From: Actinomycetes bacterium
Lineage (GTDB): Bacteria > Auribacterota > JAJCYG01
Length of the DNA stretch: 49,706 bases
Assembly: GCA_029263055.1 (NCBI GenBank)
Contig: JAJCYG010000062.1
Coordinates: 1 to 49,706, forward strand
Reading direction: 5' to 3'
A model generated the notes under the pieces. It was not told the DNA's origin and did no database searches. It worked only from the letters and a program-made list of their open reading frames with translations. A program made the position numbers and the translations under genes. Positions 30,399 through 39,314 of this stretch are shown in pieces; the first letter of the stretch is position 1; each line of letters starts with the position of its first letter.

Positions 30399-33392
30399 AT
30401 GAAGTTTACAAAAATAATCTCTTTATTATTAGTTGTTCATTTGCTGGCAATTGGAGTTAAGCCTTTAACTCTTTTGCCCTCTTCTTATTTGGCGCCAAAA
30501 ACTACCCTTATCAAAACAACACTCTCATTATCGTCTCCGGTTTTTTTAGAGAACGATTCAGGTTTTGATCCGAATGGTTTAATTGCATGGGCAGAGAGGT
30601 GGTTACCTTCTTTGCCTTTTTCGTCAGGCACTAGCATGAAGCGAAGAGCTCGTTTGTTGGTTCTTTTGCTGCCCCTCTTTCTTGGAACAGGTTGCTCCGC
30701 TTTAAGAATTTTTGAAACAGAGTCAGATCGAATTGAAAATGTTGGAAATGGCTATAGAGAGATTGAGCAATTATTGAGTCAGGATGATGAGGTGAATACT
30801 TCTGATGCCTTTCAATCAATGGTTGGATTAAACGAATTTATTGAAGACTATGGTTGGTCGCGAACACGAGTGTCGAGAATTCTTCAATTAAGAGGTTTGA
30901 CTCGAGATATTTTTATTCAATACGGTACATTGATTATTGGGGCTGGTGAACAAGACCTTATTCAGGTTTTAGATGCGTATGGAAATTTACCTTCAAGACA
31001 TACTCAGCGTATTAGAATGATGGCATATGGTGTGAATAGCCGTGCAAACGAAGAGACTGCTGTTGCAGGAACTCATCTTAGTTTTGATGACAGGCTTAGT
31101 TTTATCTCTTTTTCTCGTGATCATTTAGAAAGAAATAATGGCTATGTTTCTAATGGTGTTTTAGCCCATGAAACAGGCCATTCTGTTCATTACTCAGATT
31201 TAATGACAGAGGCTGAATTTAATGTTTTTGTTGGTTATCATGAAGCTTCAACCAATGAAGATGACGATTTTGTTTCTGAATATGCACGCACTAGCCCTTA
31301 TGAAGATTTTTCTGAAACCTATAGTGAATGGACTGTTGATTCTGCTGATTTAATTGGTGATGTTGTCAGAATCAATTTTAGGGGCGAAATAACCGTTGAA
31401 TCTCAACCGTTATTGGATAAGGTTTTGTTTATAGCTCGTCTCTTTTTGGAGAAAGAAGGAGATCAAGACTACATTAGAGTTTTTGAACAAATGAATAGTT
31501 ACTTAATTCCGTTGCCAGACGGAGTGCAATTTCCTGAAGATTTTCAGAGATGGCACCTATCTTTATTAAGTAATATGGTTCGAACCTATAAAGAAGAGAC
31601 TCCTGTTGAGCCAGCTCCTAGTTACGACTATGTGATTCGAACATTAGAAAAATACCGAAATGATGAAAGAATAGTCGCTCGGATTTTTTATGAGCAAATC
31701 AATCAATTTGTTCAGAATGGAAGAAGAGAAGATGCTTACCTGTTGATGTACCGATTATTTAATAGTGAACAAAGTGCTGTTTCAAATATTCTAAGGGAGT
31801 TTTTTCTTTTAAACAGAAGGGCGCCTATCTTTGCATTTCGTAGTGAGGAGATTACAGATTTAGATCGGTTAGAAGTGGTCTATTATTTGAGTCCAACAGC
31901 TGTTGAAGAATGGCTGTTTACTGAAGGTACAGATGCTTTCAGCCAAATCAGGTCGATCATTCCTTCAAATGAATCTACTGAGAATCCTCGTTCTTGGCCA
32001 GTGTTATTAGTGAGTCTAAATGACGCTCTTATTGCAAGTGGTGGAACTTTAGAAATGGAACGACTTCATGAAATACTCTTTGAATATGGAGAAGGGTTGG
32101 CTAAGTTGAAGTATCGCTTTGAGTCTATTCAAGAAATTACTTCACCGCTTCCTTTGCGTTTGATTCATTTTAGAAACCCTCAATCAGTAGGTCCTTATTT
32201 GCAATTTATGGTTAGAGATTTATCTGATAGACAGAACCGCTTGATGCTAGGGAATGGAGAAGAGGTAAATGAAGAAGCTATTACAAATATTATAAATCAA
32301 ATGATGAGAATGGGCACAGTTAGAGATTTGTTTTCAAGTCCGTTTTCAGCTCCTCTCTTATATGAATGGCTCGATGATCCTAATTTAGCCAGAGAACATG
32401 CTTTTAGAAATCAACTACGAGATAAAGTTACTTCTTCTGACTCATTTTTTCCACAGCTATGGCAGTCAAAAGATCTATCAGTTTTATATGGTCAGCTCCA
32501 GGCAGAAATAACAGGTGAAGATCGGTTAAAACAATTGATTCAGGAAAGTGTCTCTGAGACACAATATAATTCTCTTGAAGCTAGAAGTGAAACGTGGCTT
32601 AGAATGTTTCAAGTCTTTCCCGAAGAATTTGAAAGAATGCTTTTAACCGAGCCTCAATGGCTTATTAACGTTGAACCTGGGATTGAATTCCATAGGCCGT
32701 CACGTTTAACAGCAAGAGTGTTGGCTGTTTCTATGTATATTAGCCAAGCATCAAAATCACCTCGTCTATTAAAGCACTTTATTGATGCAATGACTCCGGA
32801 GCAACGGGGTCAATTCTATACTTATTATTTGGGTTGGGAGACTCGAATAAGTCCAGACTTTATTGATTACATAACGCCTGAATTAATGCTTGAAGGAGAA
32901 GTCTTGCCTCATCATCACCTTTTAACTCATTTGATTGAAGGGTTGGGCATGGAGACGGTCCTAACTGATATTAGAAACAGTGCGCAGCAAGAAAGGGAAA
33001 GCGGGCTTTTTGGACAGGCTTTTGGCAGGTTTAGGAGTCGATTTGATATCTTAAGAATGACTCTTTCAGAAGATGATCCAAATCAAGTTCAGTTTCAGGC
33101 TTTGATTCCTGAGTTTGATGCATTGATCAGATCTTATGAAAGAAGATTGCTCCAAGAACGAGCAGCTGAAGAGGCTCAAGAAAGAGAAACAAGAGAGGGG
33201 CAGTCAATAGAACAACAGTTTGACCAACATTGGCGAGAACGGGTCGAACAAGAAGAACGCTTTCAAGAAAGGCAACGAGAACGCGAAGAACGTGATCGTG
33301 AAAATAGTGGCGCTAAATCCTCTTCTATAAAAGAGCCCAAAGTGGGACATCTTTTCATTCCTGGTTTTCAGCTAGCCGAGATAGCTCTTTAA
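30399..33392 (+). CDS. large exported zincin-like putative metallopeptidase
   Basis: The 997-residue product has a signal peptide at 1-25, then SSYLAPK, an approximately 45-residue linker and a second hydrophobic signal at 81-98 ending GTGCS (Cys99, weak lipobox). VLAHETGHSVHY gives an HExxH zinc site (H257, E258, H261). EYARTSPYEDFSETYSEW about 40 residues later supplies a candidate third ligand (E302 or E306), as in anthrax-lethal-factor-like and related zincins. The C-terminal two thirds are helical, ending in a Glu/Arg-rich coiled coil (about 920-980). An alternative start at Met80 (30636) would make it a plain lipoprotein. Substrate unknown. Confidence 0.65.
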   Translation: MKFTKIISLLLVVHLLAIGVKPLTLLPSSYLAPKTTLIKTTLSLSSPVFLENDSGFDPNGLIAWAERWLPSLPFSSGTSMKRRARLLVLLLPLFLGTGCSALRIFETESDRIENVGNGYREIEQLLSQDDEVNTSDAFQSMVGLNEFIEDYGWSRTRVSRILQLRGLTRDIFIQYGTLIIGAGEQDLIQVLDAYGNLPSRHTQRIRMMAYGVNSRANEETAVAGTHLSFDDRLSFISFSRDHLERNNGYVSNGVLAHETGHSVHYSDLMTEAEFNVFVGYHEASTNEDDDFVSEYARTSPYEDFSETYSEWTVDSADLIGDVVRINFRGEITVESQPLLDKVLFIARLFLEKEGDQDYIRVFEQMNSYLIPLPDGVQFPEDFQRWHLSLLSNMVRTYKEETPVEPAPSYDYVIRTLEKYRNDERIVARIFYEQINQFVQNGRREDAYLLMYRLFNSEQSAVSNILREFFLLNRRAPIFAFRSEEITDLDRLEVVYYLSPTAVEEWLFTEGTDAFSQIRSIIPSNESTENPRSWPVLLVSLNDALIASGGTLEMERLHEILFEYGEGLAKLKYRFESIQEITSPLPLRLIHFRNPQSVGPYLQFMVRDLSDRQNRLMLGNGEEVNEEAITNIINQMMRMGTVRDLFSSPFSAPLLYEWLDDPNLAREHAFRNQLRDKVTSSDSFFPQLWQSKDLSVLYGQLQAEITGEDRLKQLIQESVSETQYNSLEARSETWLRMFQVFPEEFERMLLTEPQWLINVEPGIEFHRPSRLTARVLAVSMYISQASKSPRLLKHFIDAMTPEQRGQFYTYYLGWETRISPDFIDYITPELMLEGEVLPHHHLLTHLIEGLGMETVLTDIRNSAQQERESGLFGQAFGRFRSRFDILRMTLSEDDPNQVQFQALIPEFDALIRSYERRLLQERAAEEAQERETREGQSIEQQFDQHWRERVEQEERFQERQREREERDRENSGAKSSSIKEPKVGHLFIPGFQLAEIAL

Positions 33393-33394
33393 TT

Positions 33395-34336
33395 TTACTG
33401 AATATGCTTTTTACAGTTAGGGCATTCCACATTAATTTTAGGAACAATTTTTTTGCAGTGGGGGCATTGGCGGTATTGTGGGTTTTTTAAAGCTTCTCGG
33501 ATATCGCTGCTTTCTTTTAATTGCGAGAGGATGATGTAGCCTCCGGCAAGCCCAACTAAAAGCAGCGTTCTCTGTGTGAGAGGTGTAAAAAGATAAGGGA
33601 CAGGGAAAAGAAGTTGAATGATTTCTAATAAGCCTATAAAGAGACCACACCAAACAAGTTTAAAAAGAATGCTCTCCCATTTAGAAAAGTAAGATGGCCC
33701 TTCATTTTTTCTGTAGAAATAGTAGATTAAGCCAATAATAATAAAGAAAAGAAAAAGGGTGTCATAAGTTACATCGAAGAGTTCTTTATTTTCCCAAAAG
33801 GCAAATAAAGAAAACCTGGGAATGCTTAAATCTAAATTATCAATCCCTTCTGAAATATTCACATTTCGTTTTAGCAAGAGCTCGCGAACATGAGCCCGCA
33901 TGAGGCGGATATCTTGTGGCGTGATTAGAATGCCATGTTCGTAAACTGAAGATTCTACGCTCTGTTTTAAAAATCCGAGATAGTATGGGGTTGATTCTAT
34001 GGTTTTATTTTCAAGTTCAAGTGTGATCGCAACAAGTAAATAAGCAAAAAAGTTATCTTTGTTGATTGAAATGGCCTTGATTAAATGTTTACGCCCCTCT
34101 TCATAGTTTTGATCTATCTGAATCAGCTCCATTGCTGTGATAATGTTTTGATTGGCTTCTCTTGGTTTCTTAAAAGGGGAGAGGGGTTTACCTGCTGCGG
34201 CACGAATATTGTCTAGAGTGCGAGTAACCGTCTGTTGAAACTCACCATCTAGAATATTTCTGCCACTCTCTTGAGCAAACGCATTCAGAGAAAATAGGCT
34301 AAAGACAATAGAAAAAAATAAGGTTTTTAATAGCAT
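33395..34336 (-). CDS. membrane protein with TPR-like head and C-terminal zinc ribbon
   Basis: About 313 residues. A signal peptide (MLLKTLFFSIVFSLFSLNAFA) is followed by a helical region (about 40-190) resembling TPR units (QNYEEGRKHLIKAISINKDN). Two or three membrane helices lie at about 205-285, and a C-terminal zinc ribbon has CPHCKKIVPKINVECPNC (two CxxC pairs). The topology places the ribbon in the cytoplasm. I prefer the ATG at 34336 because it gives a clean signal peptide; GTG at 34351 is possible. Convergent with the zincin-like gene with two bases between stops. Function unknown. Confidence 0.65.
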   Translation of the reverse strand: MLLKTLFFSIVFSLFSLNAFAQESGRNILDGEFQQTVTRTLDNIRAAAGKPLSPFKKPREANQNIITAMELIQIDQNYEEGRKHLIKAISINKDNFFAYLLVAITLELENKTIESTPYYLGFLKQSVESSVYEHGILITPQDIRLMRAHVRELLLKRNVNISEGIDNLDLSIPRFSLFAFWENKELFDVTYDTLFLFFIIIGLIYYFYRKNEGPSYFSKWESILFKLVWCGLFIGLLEIIQLLFPVPYLFTPLTQRTLLLVGLAGGYIILSQLKESSDIREALKNPQYRQCPHCKKIVPKINVECPNCKKHIQ

Positions 34337-34525
34337 GAAACAGTTTAACACTCATCTCTCACAGCTGCTAGGGTTTAAAAGTCTTTCAATTTTGTAAATG
34401 CGTGCCCAGGGAAGTTTTGGCTGCTTACAATTTTGTTAATTTTTACTCGTTTTTAATCTTTTCTTCCTCTAATAGATTGGCATCTCTTTTGCATTACTCA
34501 AGCTTATATTTCAAGAGGGGAGCAA

Positions 34526-34678
34526 ATGGGTAAAAACTTACCATAGGTTATAAGCTTTACGGTGAATAATAAAGAAAAAGCAATTAAATATTACAATTTG
34601 CCGCTTAAGCGGTTAGATAAAAAAGAAGATAAAGAGTTTATTCAGACTAAAATAAAAGAGTTAAAAAGTCAGAAATAG
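34526..34678 (+). pseudogene. degraded TPR-protein fragment
   Basis: A strong GAGGGGAG site precedes ATG 34526, but the frame stops after six codons (MGKNLP, TAG 34544-34546). The same frame then continues to NNKEKAIKYYNLPLKRLDKK and EDKEFIQTKIKELKSQK (end 34678), which resembles the last unit of a TPR protein. I read it as a gene remnant. Otherwise the 370-base gap 34352-34721 holds only AT-rich sequence and a 12-base palindrome (34601-34612). Confidence 0.35.
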
Positions 34679-34721
34679 GCTTATATGTGATATATTTTTA
34701 GAAACATTTTGGAGAGTTGTG

Positions 34722-35219
34722 ATGCAGGAGCCATCAGAAAAAGAGAGATTTACTATTTTAATGGAAGAGATGAGAGGGCAGTTTAAAGCTGTTCTTGAAA
34801 ATCAGAGTACTCTGGTAAGCTCTCTTGAATTTAGAATGAATAATCGGTTTGACTTGGTTGAAAAGGATTTGTCTAATGTTAAACTAGCAATCAAATCACT
34901 TAGCAAAGATGTCGCAGTCCTCAAGTCAGATGTTAAGGTTCTCAAATCTGATGTCGCAGTCCTCAAGTCAGACGTTAAGGTTCTTAAATCGGATGTCACA
35001 GTACTCAAGTCAGATGTAAAGGTGCTCAAATCTGATGTAGGAGTGCTCAAGTCGGATGTGAAAGAGTTGCAAGTCGATTCAAAAGCTTTTAAGTTTGGTT
35101 TTAAGCATTTGACGGGAGAAATTGTCGATCTTAAATCTGGGGTTAACCTTACCAATGGTGCTATGCGGCACATCCTTGAAGACCACGAAGCTCGAATTCA
35201 AAAAATTGAATCAGCCTAA
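34722..35219 (+). CDS. heptad-repeat coiled-coil protein
   Basis: About 165 residues. The head is charged and helical; from about residue 64 to 119 the sequence is eight near-identical heptads of the form V-x-V-L-K-S-D, with hydrophobics at positions a and d, which is an ideal parallel coiled coil. A further helical segment follows (GEIVDLKSGVNLTNGAMRHI), ending HEARIQKIESA. No signal peptide. ATG at 34722 after GGAG (34711-34714). It overlaps the end of the secretion operon by four bases on the opposite strand. Resembles short bacterial coiled-coil proteins of unknown role. Confidence 0.7.
   Translation: MQEPSEKERFTILMEEMRGQFKAVLENQSTLVSSLEFRMNNRFDLVEKDLSNVKLAIKSLSKDVAVLKSDVKVLKSDVAVLKSDVKVLKSDVTVLKSDVKVLKSDVGVLKSDVKELQVDSKAFKFGFKHLTGEIVDLKSGVNLTNGAMRHILEDHEARIQKIESA
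34911..35078 (+). repeat. eight tandem 21-base units encoding heptads
   Basis: Each unit encodes V-x-V-L-K-S-D. The x residue alternates A/T/G with K, so the higher-order unit is 42 bases. The units differ at third positions, indicating selection on the protein after expansion. Confidence 0.85.
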
Positions 35220-35641
35220 TTATCTAGAAAGAGTTCTATATTCTTGTTGCCGTTATTTAAGAGGACGCTATCTTTTGTGATGCGGATTACTTTAAAGGAT
35301 TTATCTTCAAGAAAATCACCGACTTTTAAGATCTCGTCATTGATAAGTGCTAAAGGAATGCCTTCGTCCCAGGAGACACCACTTAAAACTAAGGAAGAAT
35401 GTTCTTTTGTTGGCTGGGACTCCATTAGAAATGGATTTCGTTTCCATCCAGCATCTTCAATTGGTTTTATCTTTCTTTCTTTTAATTCAGGTAAAACAGA
35501 CAAAACTACATTTTCTACTGTAGTTTCTTCTTCTTGAGGGGTTGATGAGTTATTAAATTTATTAAAACCCCGGTAAAGGCTTATAAGGGATAGAAGTATT
35601 AACACAGTACATAGAATTATTTTTTTATAGTCCGGTTTCAT
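35216..35641 (-). CDS. GspC/PilP-like inner-membrane component
   Basis: The 141-residue product has one N-terminal membrane helix (about 8-25). The C-terminal domain SLVLSGVSWDEGIPLALIND, followed by EILKVGDFL, has the pattern of the PilP/GspC homology region (L-x-L-x-G-x-x-x-x-x-x-P-x-A-x-I-N-x), which docks to the secretin. It overlaps the PilO/GspM-like gene by 17 bases and is the last gene of the operon. Convergent overlap with the coiled-coil gene. The secretin itself is not in the window. Confidence 0.65.
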   Translation of the reverse strand: MKPDYKKIILCTVLILLSLISLYRGFNKFNNSSTPQEEETTVENVVLSVLPELKERKIKPIEDAGWKRNPFLMESQPTKEHSSLVLSGVSWDEGIPLALINDEILKVGDFLEDKSFKVIRITKDSVLLNNGNKNIELFLDN

Positions 35642-36191
35642 TTATAGGCCTTAAAATAAGATTAATAGTGATTAATGCATTAAGTAAAGTTGGATCCTTT
35701 TTATTAATTTGAATGTCAAAGGAGTTGATTGATGCGAAACAAGAAGAAAGTTCATCTAAGCTCCCTAAAAAAGTTCCTATTCCTTTATAGGTAGATTCTA
35801 TTTCTAAGATAACAGACTGTGTTCTCATGGAATCCGTTTCATCTTCGTCTTCATATTCATCCTCAGATGTAGAAATAGTTCCGGGTGTTAAAGAAATAAA
35901 ATGAACATTAAATAATTTTCCGTTTTTAGTTATTTCATCAAGTGCTATTGATAAATTTTCTTCTTCTAAAAAAGGGGGGTATTTCTTAAGGTTTTCAAAA
36001 TAGTGTATTTGTCTTTTACCAGAGGAGAGTAGCTCTTCGGCAGATATTTTATTTTTATTTTGAGCTGAGTACTCGATCATTAGTTTTAAAAATAAAAAAG
36101 AGAAGGAAAGCAAGGTAAGAACAAGTATTATTATTAGAAGGAGCAATGCTTTTTGTTTTTTAAGCCAGGTTATGTTTGTTATATTTTGCAT
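35625..36191 (-). CDS. PilO/GspM-like inner-membrane assembly protein
   Basis: The 188-residue product has a short cytoplasmic start, one helix (about 16-38), a coiled-coil-like section and a ferredoxin-like periplasmic part. This is the usual PilO/GspM layout. Between them is an acidic insert (SEDEYEDEDETDSM). It overlaps the PilM-PilN gene by 13 bases. Such proteins align with PilN/GspL under the pseudopilus platform. Sequence similarity within this family is weak, so position in the operon is a main argument. Confidence 0.6.
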   Translation of the reverse strand: MQNITNITWLKKQKALLLLIIILVLTLLSFSFLFLKLMIEYSAQNKNKISAEELLSSGKRQIHYFENLKKYPPFLEEENLSIALDEITKNGKLFNVHFISLTPGTISTSEDEYEDEDETDSMRTQSVILEIESTYKGIGTFLGSLDELSSCFASINSFDIQINKKDPTLLNALITINLILRPINETGL

Positions 36192-37771
36192 TTTAGTTCA
36201 AATTCACTTTGGTTTTTTTCTGGTGTATTTTTAATTTGTATTAATTGTACATTAGAAAATATGTTGTTTTCTAAATTAGTAATAAAATCATATAAATGTT
36301 TTTCTTTTTCATCTGATAAAATAATTCCTTTAAGAGTCAGTTCTTCTTGTGCTAAAGAAAGTGAAGTTAAATAAAAGTCATCTGGAATAGTGGTGCTTAG
36401 TTTATGAAAAACATCATCCCAAAAAGGCTCTTTTGCTAAGTGCTCTAGATGAGCAATTTGTTGCTTAATCAGATCTAAATAAGGTTGTTGGGTTATTTGT
36501 TCTATTTGGGCGCTTGAAACAGTGCTTTTTATTGTATCTACTTTTGATTTAAAAGAAAAATATTGTGGAATACCTACAAGGTAGCAGCCAATAATTAAAC
36601 AGGCTATAATCACTTTTATAAAGGTTTCTTTAATCACTGTTTCTGAGGGAAAAAAATTAATAGAAGGATTTTTAATAGTGCTAATATACGTTGTTAGCCT
36701 ATATTGCAAATCCTTCTTTTTTTCAGATGGTATTAACGTGTCATTGAAAGAATCTTTAAATGGGCTGTTTGTTGTGTAGTTTAGGTTTGAAGCAGAAGTG
36801 AGATAGGTTGAAAGCCCTTTTAATTTAGCTCCCCCTCCAATACAAAGAATCTCATTATTAAAAGAGTCTTTATTTTTGTCCTGATAAAAGTCAATACAAC
36901 GTTTCACCTCGTTATTTAATTGTTCCAATGGAGAACGCAGCATTTCTTGGATATTCTCAGTAGTTAACTCTTTTAGGAAAAGTTTTCTTGCTTCTAATGC
37001 AGAAATATCAATATCTCTTTTTAGCTTTTCTGCATCAACATTATTTAATTGAATTTTACCTTGATTTGTTGAAATTAAAGTTGTTAAAGATTGGGTTAGA
37101 TGAAATCCCCCAATGGGTATTTTATGATTCACAAAACAATAGGGGGTGAAGTTTGTTTTGTAGTCACTGTTTAGGATATATAGCCTTGATGATTTAAAAC
37201 CGATATCTAAAACACAAATAGTCGATGCGTTCTTTTTGTTTAGCTTTTCTTTCATCCATTGAAAGAGAATGTAGGCAGAGGGCAGAATAAACTGTGGCTG
37301 AAATTTAATTTTATCGCAGAATAGCGTTGCTTTATTAATGGATTCTTTAGGTATGGTTGATAAGATGACTCCTTGTTTAAGCACTCTCTTTTCTTTTACT
37401 TTATTGACAAAGTCGATAGAGATGATGCGGTCATCAATAGGGTTGTCAAAATAGTCTTTTGGGTTTAATAGAATTCCTTTTTTAATCTCTTCTTTAGAAA
37501 CAAGAGGCGTTGAAATAAATGAAAAAGAAGAATGAGCATCGGTTAATATAAGAAAGGAACCTTTCTTTTTACAGTCAAGGTTTTCTGGAAACAGACTTGT
37601 TGTATTAGGGTTGTCTCCTATCGGGGTTAAGGGGTCTTCAGTTTCTATTAAGTCTAGTTGTGTTATTTTTTGTTTAGAATAAAAACCAGAAAAAAGAGCA
37701 AATTTAATAGCAAATTCCCCATAGTCAATAACAGCACGGTAGCTTGTATGTTTCTTGAGAAAATTTTGCAT
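36179..37771 (-). CDS. PilM-PilN (GspL-like) fusion
   Basis: About 530 residues. An actin-like PilM domain (about 10-370) has VLDIGFKSSRLYIL as phosphate-binding strand and EILCIGGGAKLKGLSTYL as the second. A membrane helix (about 395-415) and a PilN-like periplasmic domain follow (DVFHKLSTTIPDDFYLTSLS, ELTLKGIILSDE). One polypeptide therefore replaces separate PilM and PilN, matching GspL of type II secretion. I use the ATG at 37771, just past the previous stop. A TTG at 37795 would overlap it by 22 bases. The role is to link the ATPase to the periplasmic ring. Confidence 0.75.
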   Translation of the reverse strand: MQNFLKKHTSYRAVIDYGEFAIKFALFSGFYSKQKITQLDLIETEDPLTPIGDNPNTTSLFPENLDCKKKGSFLILTDAHSSFSFISTPLVSKEEIKKGILLNPKDYFDNPIDDRIISIDFVNKVKEKRVLKQGVILSTIPKESINKATLFCDKIKFQPQFILPSAYILFQWMKEKLNKKNASTICVLDIGFKSSRLYILNSDYKTNFTPYCFVNHKIPIGGFHLTQSLTTLISTNQGKIQLNNVDAEKLKRDIDISALEARKLFLKELTTENIQEMLRSPLEQLNNEVKRCIDFYQDKNKDSFNNEILCIGGGAKLKGLSTYLTSASNLNYTTNSPFKDSFNDTLIPSEKKKDLQYRLTTYISTIKNPSINFFPSETVIKETFIKVIIACLIIGCYLVGIPQYFSFKSKVDTIKSTVSSAQIEQITQQPYLDLIKQQIAHLEHLAKEPFWDDVFHKLSTTIPDDFYLTSLSLAQEELTLKGIILSDEKEKHLYDFITNLENNIFSNVQLIQIKNTPEKNQSEFELKCKI

Positions 37772-37773
37772 AT

Positions 37774-38793
37774 TTAGCGGTCTAATTCCTTCCAATTCTT
37801 TTGAGAGATAACAGAGTGACCTGAAACGTCCCCACTAAAATAAGGGGAAGGACTGGTTTTTAATTTAGAGTCATAGCTGACTGAAATATTTTTGCCGCTT
37901 ATTGAAATATCTTTATTAGCTATCAAAGAGCCGCTAATTTGAGAGTCTTTAATATTTTTAAATTTAATTTGATCTTCAGTAAAGACCAGTCCGTTGATTT
38001 TAGAATTGGTCATTCCTGTTGTTTGAATGGTGCTTTTTGCAATCAAAGCAGGGTAATTGGCTGAAGGGGCTATCGTCACGTTATTTGCGTTTTTGTTAAT
38101 GGTGATAGAGCCAGAGGCGATAATCGTTCCTGTAATGGTGGTTCCCCCTTGAATTTGTACGTCCCCTTCAATATACCAAATCTTATTGTATGTTTGCCCG
38201 CTTTTAAATGTCATATTTCCTGTTATTTTTTGATCTGCAATAGATTTGTAACTACTTAAGCTAGCAGTGATGTCTTTTATTGATGCTTTTTCTTTTGCTG
38301 TGCCCAATACAGTTGCTTTTTTTTGATTAAGTATTTTTTTATTAGAAGCAATATCGCCCGTTATAGTTGTTGTTGATTTGTTTAAATTGATCTTTCCGCC
38401 TGAACGTATTCCATAATTAAAGGCTTCTGGATAGCCCGATAAATAGGTGACACTCATTTGGAGTGGTTTTTGAAAAGAGGGAGTTGACCCTGTTGAAGAT
38501 AAGCTATAAATATTTCCATTTTTGGTTGCAGCTACAGAATAGGAGCCTTCTCCTAAAATACCCGTTATGGTTGTTGGGTTTAGGCGGTATTGAGCCTCGT
38601 TGTTTATTTTGAAAGAAGCTTGTTGAAAGCCTGCTTCAGCAAGCCAAAAAGACTTTAGTTGTATGGTGGAGTTGCCGCTTGATTTAAGTAAAATGGAGTT
38701 TATGCTCATAAATGCAAGAACGAGTGTTGTCATGGTAGTCAAAAGTATAAAAATTAAAATAAGTCCTGTGCCTTCTTTACTTGATAGATTCAT
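37774..38793 (-). CDS. GspK/PilX-like minor pseudopilin
   Basis: The 339-residue product begins SSKEGTGLILIFILLTTMTT, a class III-type N-terminal helix after a short leader. It lacks the usual Glu5, as GspK does. LKSFWLAEAGFQQASFKINN is the typical PilX/GspK continuation (L-A-E-A-G). The rest is Ser/Thr/Asn/Ile-rich with a beta-helix flavour (ITGTIIASGSITINKNANNV). GspK usually caps the pseudopilus tip. Overlaps GspJ by ATGA. Confidence 0.7.
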   Translation of the reverse strand: MNLSSKEGTGLILIFILLTTMTTLVLAFMSINSILLKSSGNSTIQLKSFWLAEAGFQQASFKINNEAQYRLNPTTITGILGEGSYSVAATKNGNIYSLSSTGSTPSFQKPLQMSVTYLSGYPEAFNYGIRSGGKINLNKSTTTITGDIASNKKILNQKKATVLGTAKEKASIKDITASLSSYKSIADQKITGNMTFKSGQTYNKIWYIEGDVQIQGGTTITGTIIASGSITINKNANNVTIAPSANYPALIAKSTIQTTGMTNSKINGLVFTEDQIKFKNIKDSQISGSLIANKDISISGKNISVSYDSKLKTSPSPYFSGDVSGHSVISQKNWKELDR

Positions 38794-39314
38794 ATATTTC
38801 TTGGCTTTATTTTTGTTTGGTAATTAATCGTGTGTCCTTTTGAGTTTAAAATACTCAAGTCAATGTTTACTATGTTGTTGCTTATCGATAGGTTTGTTGC
38901 TGGTGGGGGAGAAACATCATTTAAAATGATTTTCCCTTCACCATAGACGAACGAGCCATTTATTCCGCCGGTTAAAGCTGTTCTTTTAAGCTGATACGTA
39001 GAATTCTTAAAAGAAGGAGGAGGAAGGTATGTGTCGCTTTGATTGTATAGGTAATAGATAAAAAAATTAGTATTATCTTCAGAAAAACGAATCTCATTGT
39101 AATTTGTTATTGAGTTAATAGACATTGCGTCTTTTAAATCGCGTGCCACTTCGTTAATTCCGCGGCGAACAACTATTTCAGACCCAATCCTTGATTCTTG
39201 GTCTACCCATGAGATTGTGTAAGTTCTAAAAAATAGGATCGTTCCAACCATGAGTATCATGAACAAGCTGATGGAAAGAATAATTTCTAGTAAAGTAAAA
39301 CCCTTTTTATGCAT
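38790..39314 (-). CDS. GspJ/PilW-like pseudopilin
   Basis: About 174 residues. MHKKG-FTLLEIILSISLFM is a classical prepilin: short basic leader, cleavage after Gly, Glu at +5, hydrophobic helix. The globular part begins DQESRIGSEIVVRRGINEVA, as in GspJ. ATG 39314 overlaps the preceding stop as TAATG. An ATG at 39338 would give an atypically long leader. Minor pseudopilin of the secretion pseudopilus. Confidence 0.75.
   Translation of the reverse strand: MHKKGFTLLEIILSISLFMILMVGTILFFRTYTISWVDQESRIGSEIVVRRGINEVARDLKDAMSINSITNYNEIRFSEDNTNFFIYYLYNQSDTYLPPPSFKNSTYQLKRTALTGGINGSFVYGEGKIILNDVSPPPATNLSISNNIVNIDLSILNSKGHTINYQTKIKPRNI

Noticed and set aside
34601..34612. Palindrome CCGCTTAAGCGG as an operator
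   Set aside because: It is inside the degraded TPR coding stretch, not near a promoter, and single-copy in the window.
34911..35078. Regularly spaced repeats resembling a CRISPR array
   Set aside because: Units are contiguous 21-base codon repeats inside an open frame with no unique spacers, and no cas gene is nearby.
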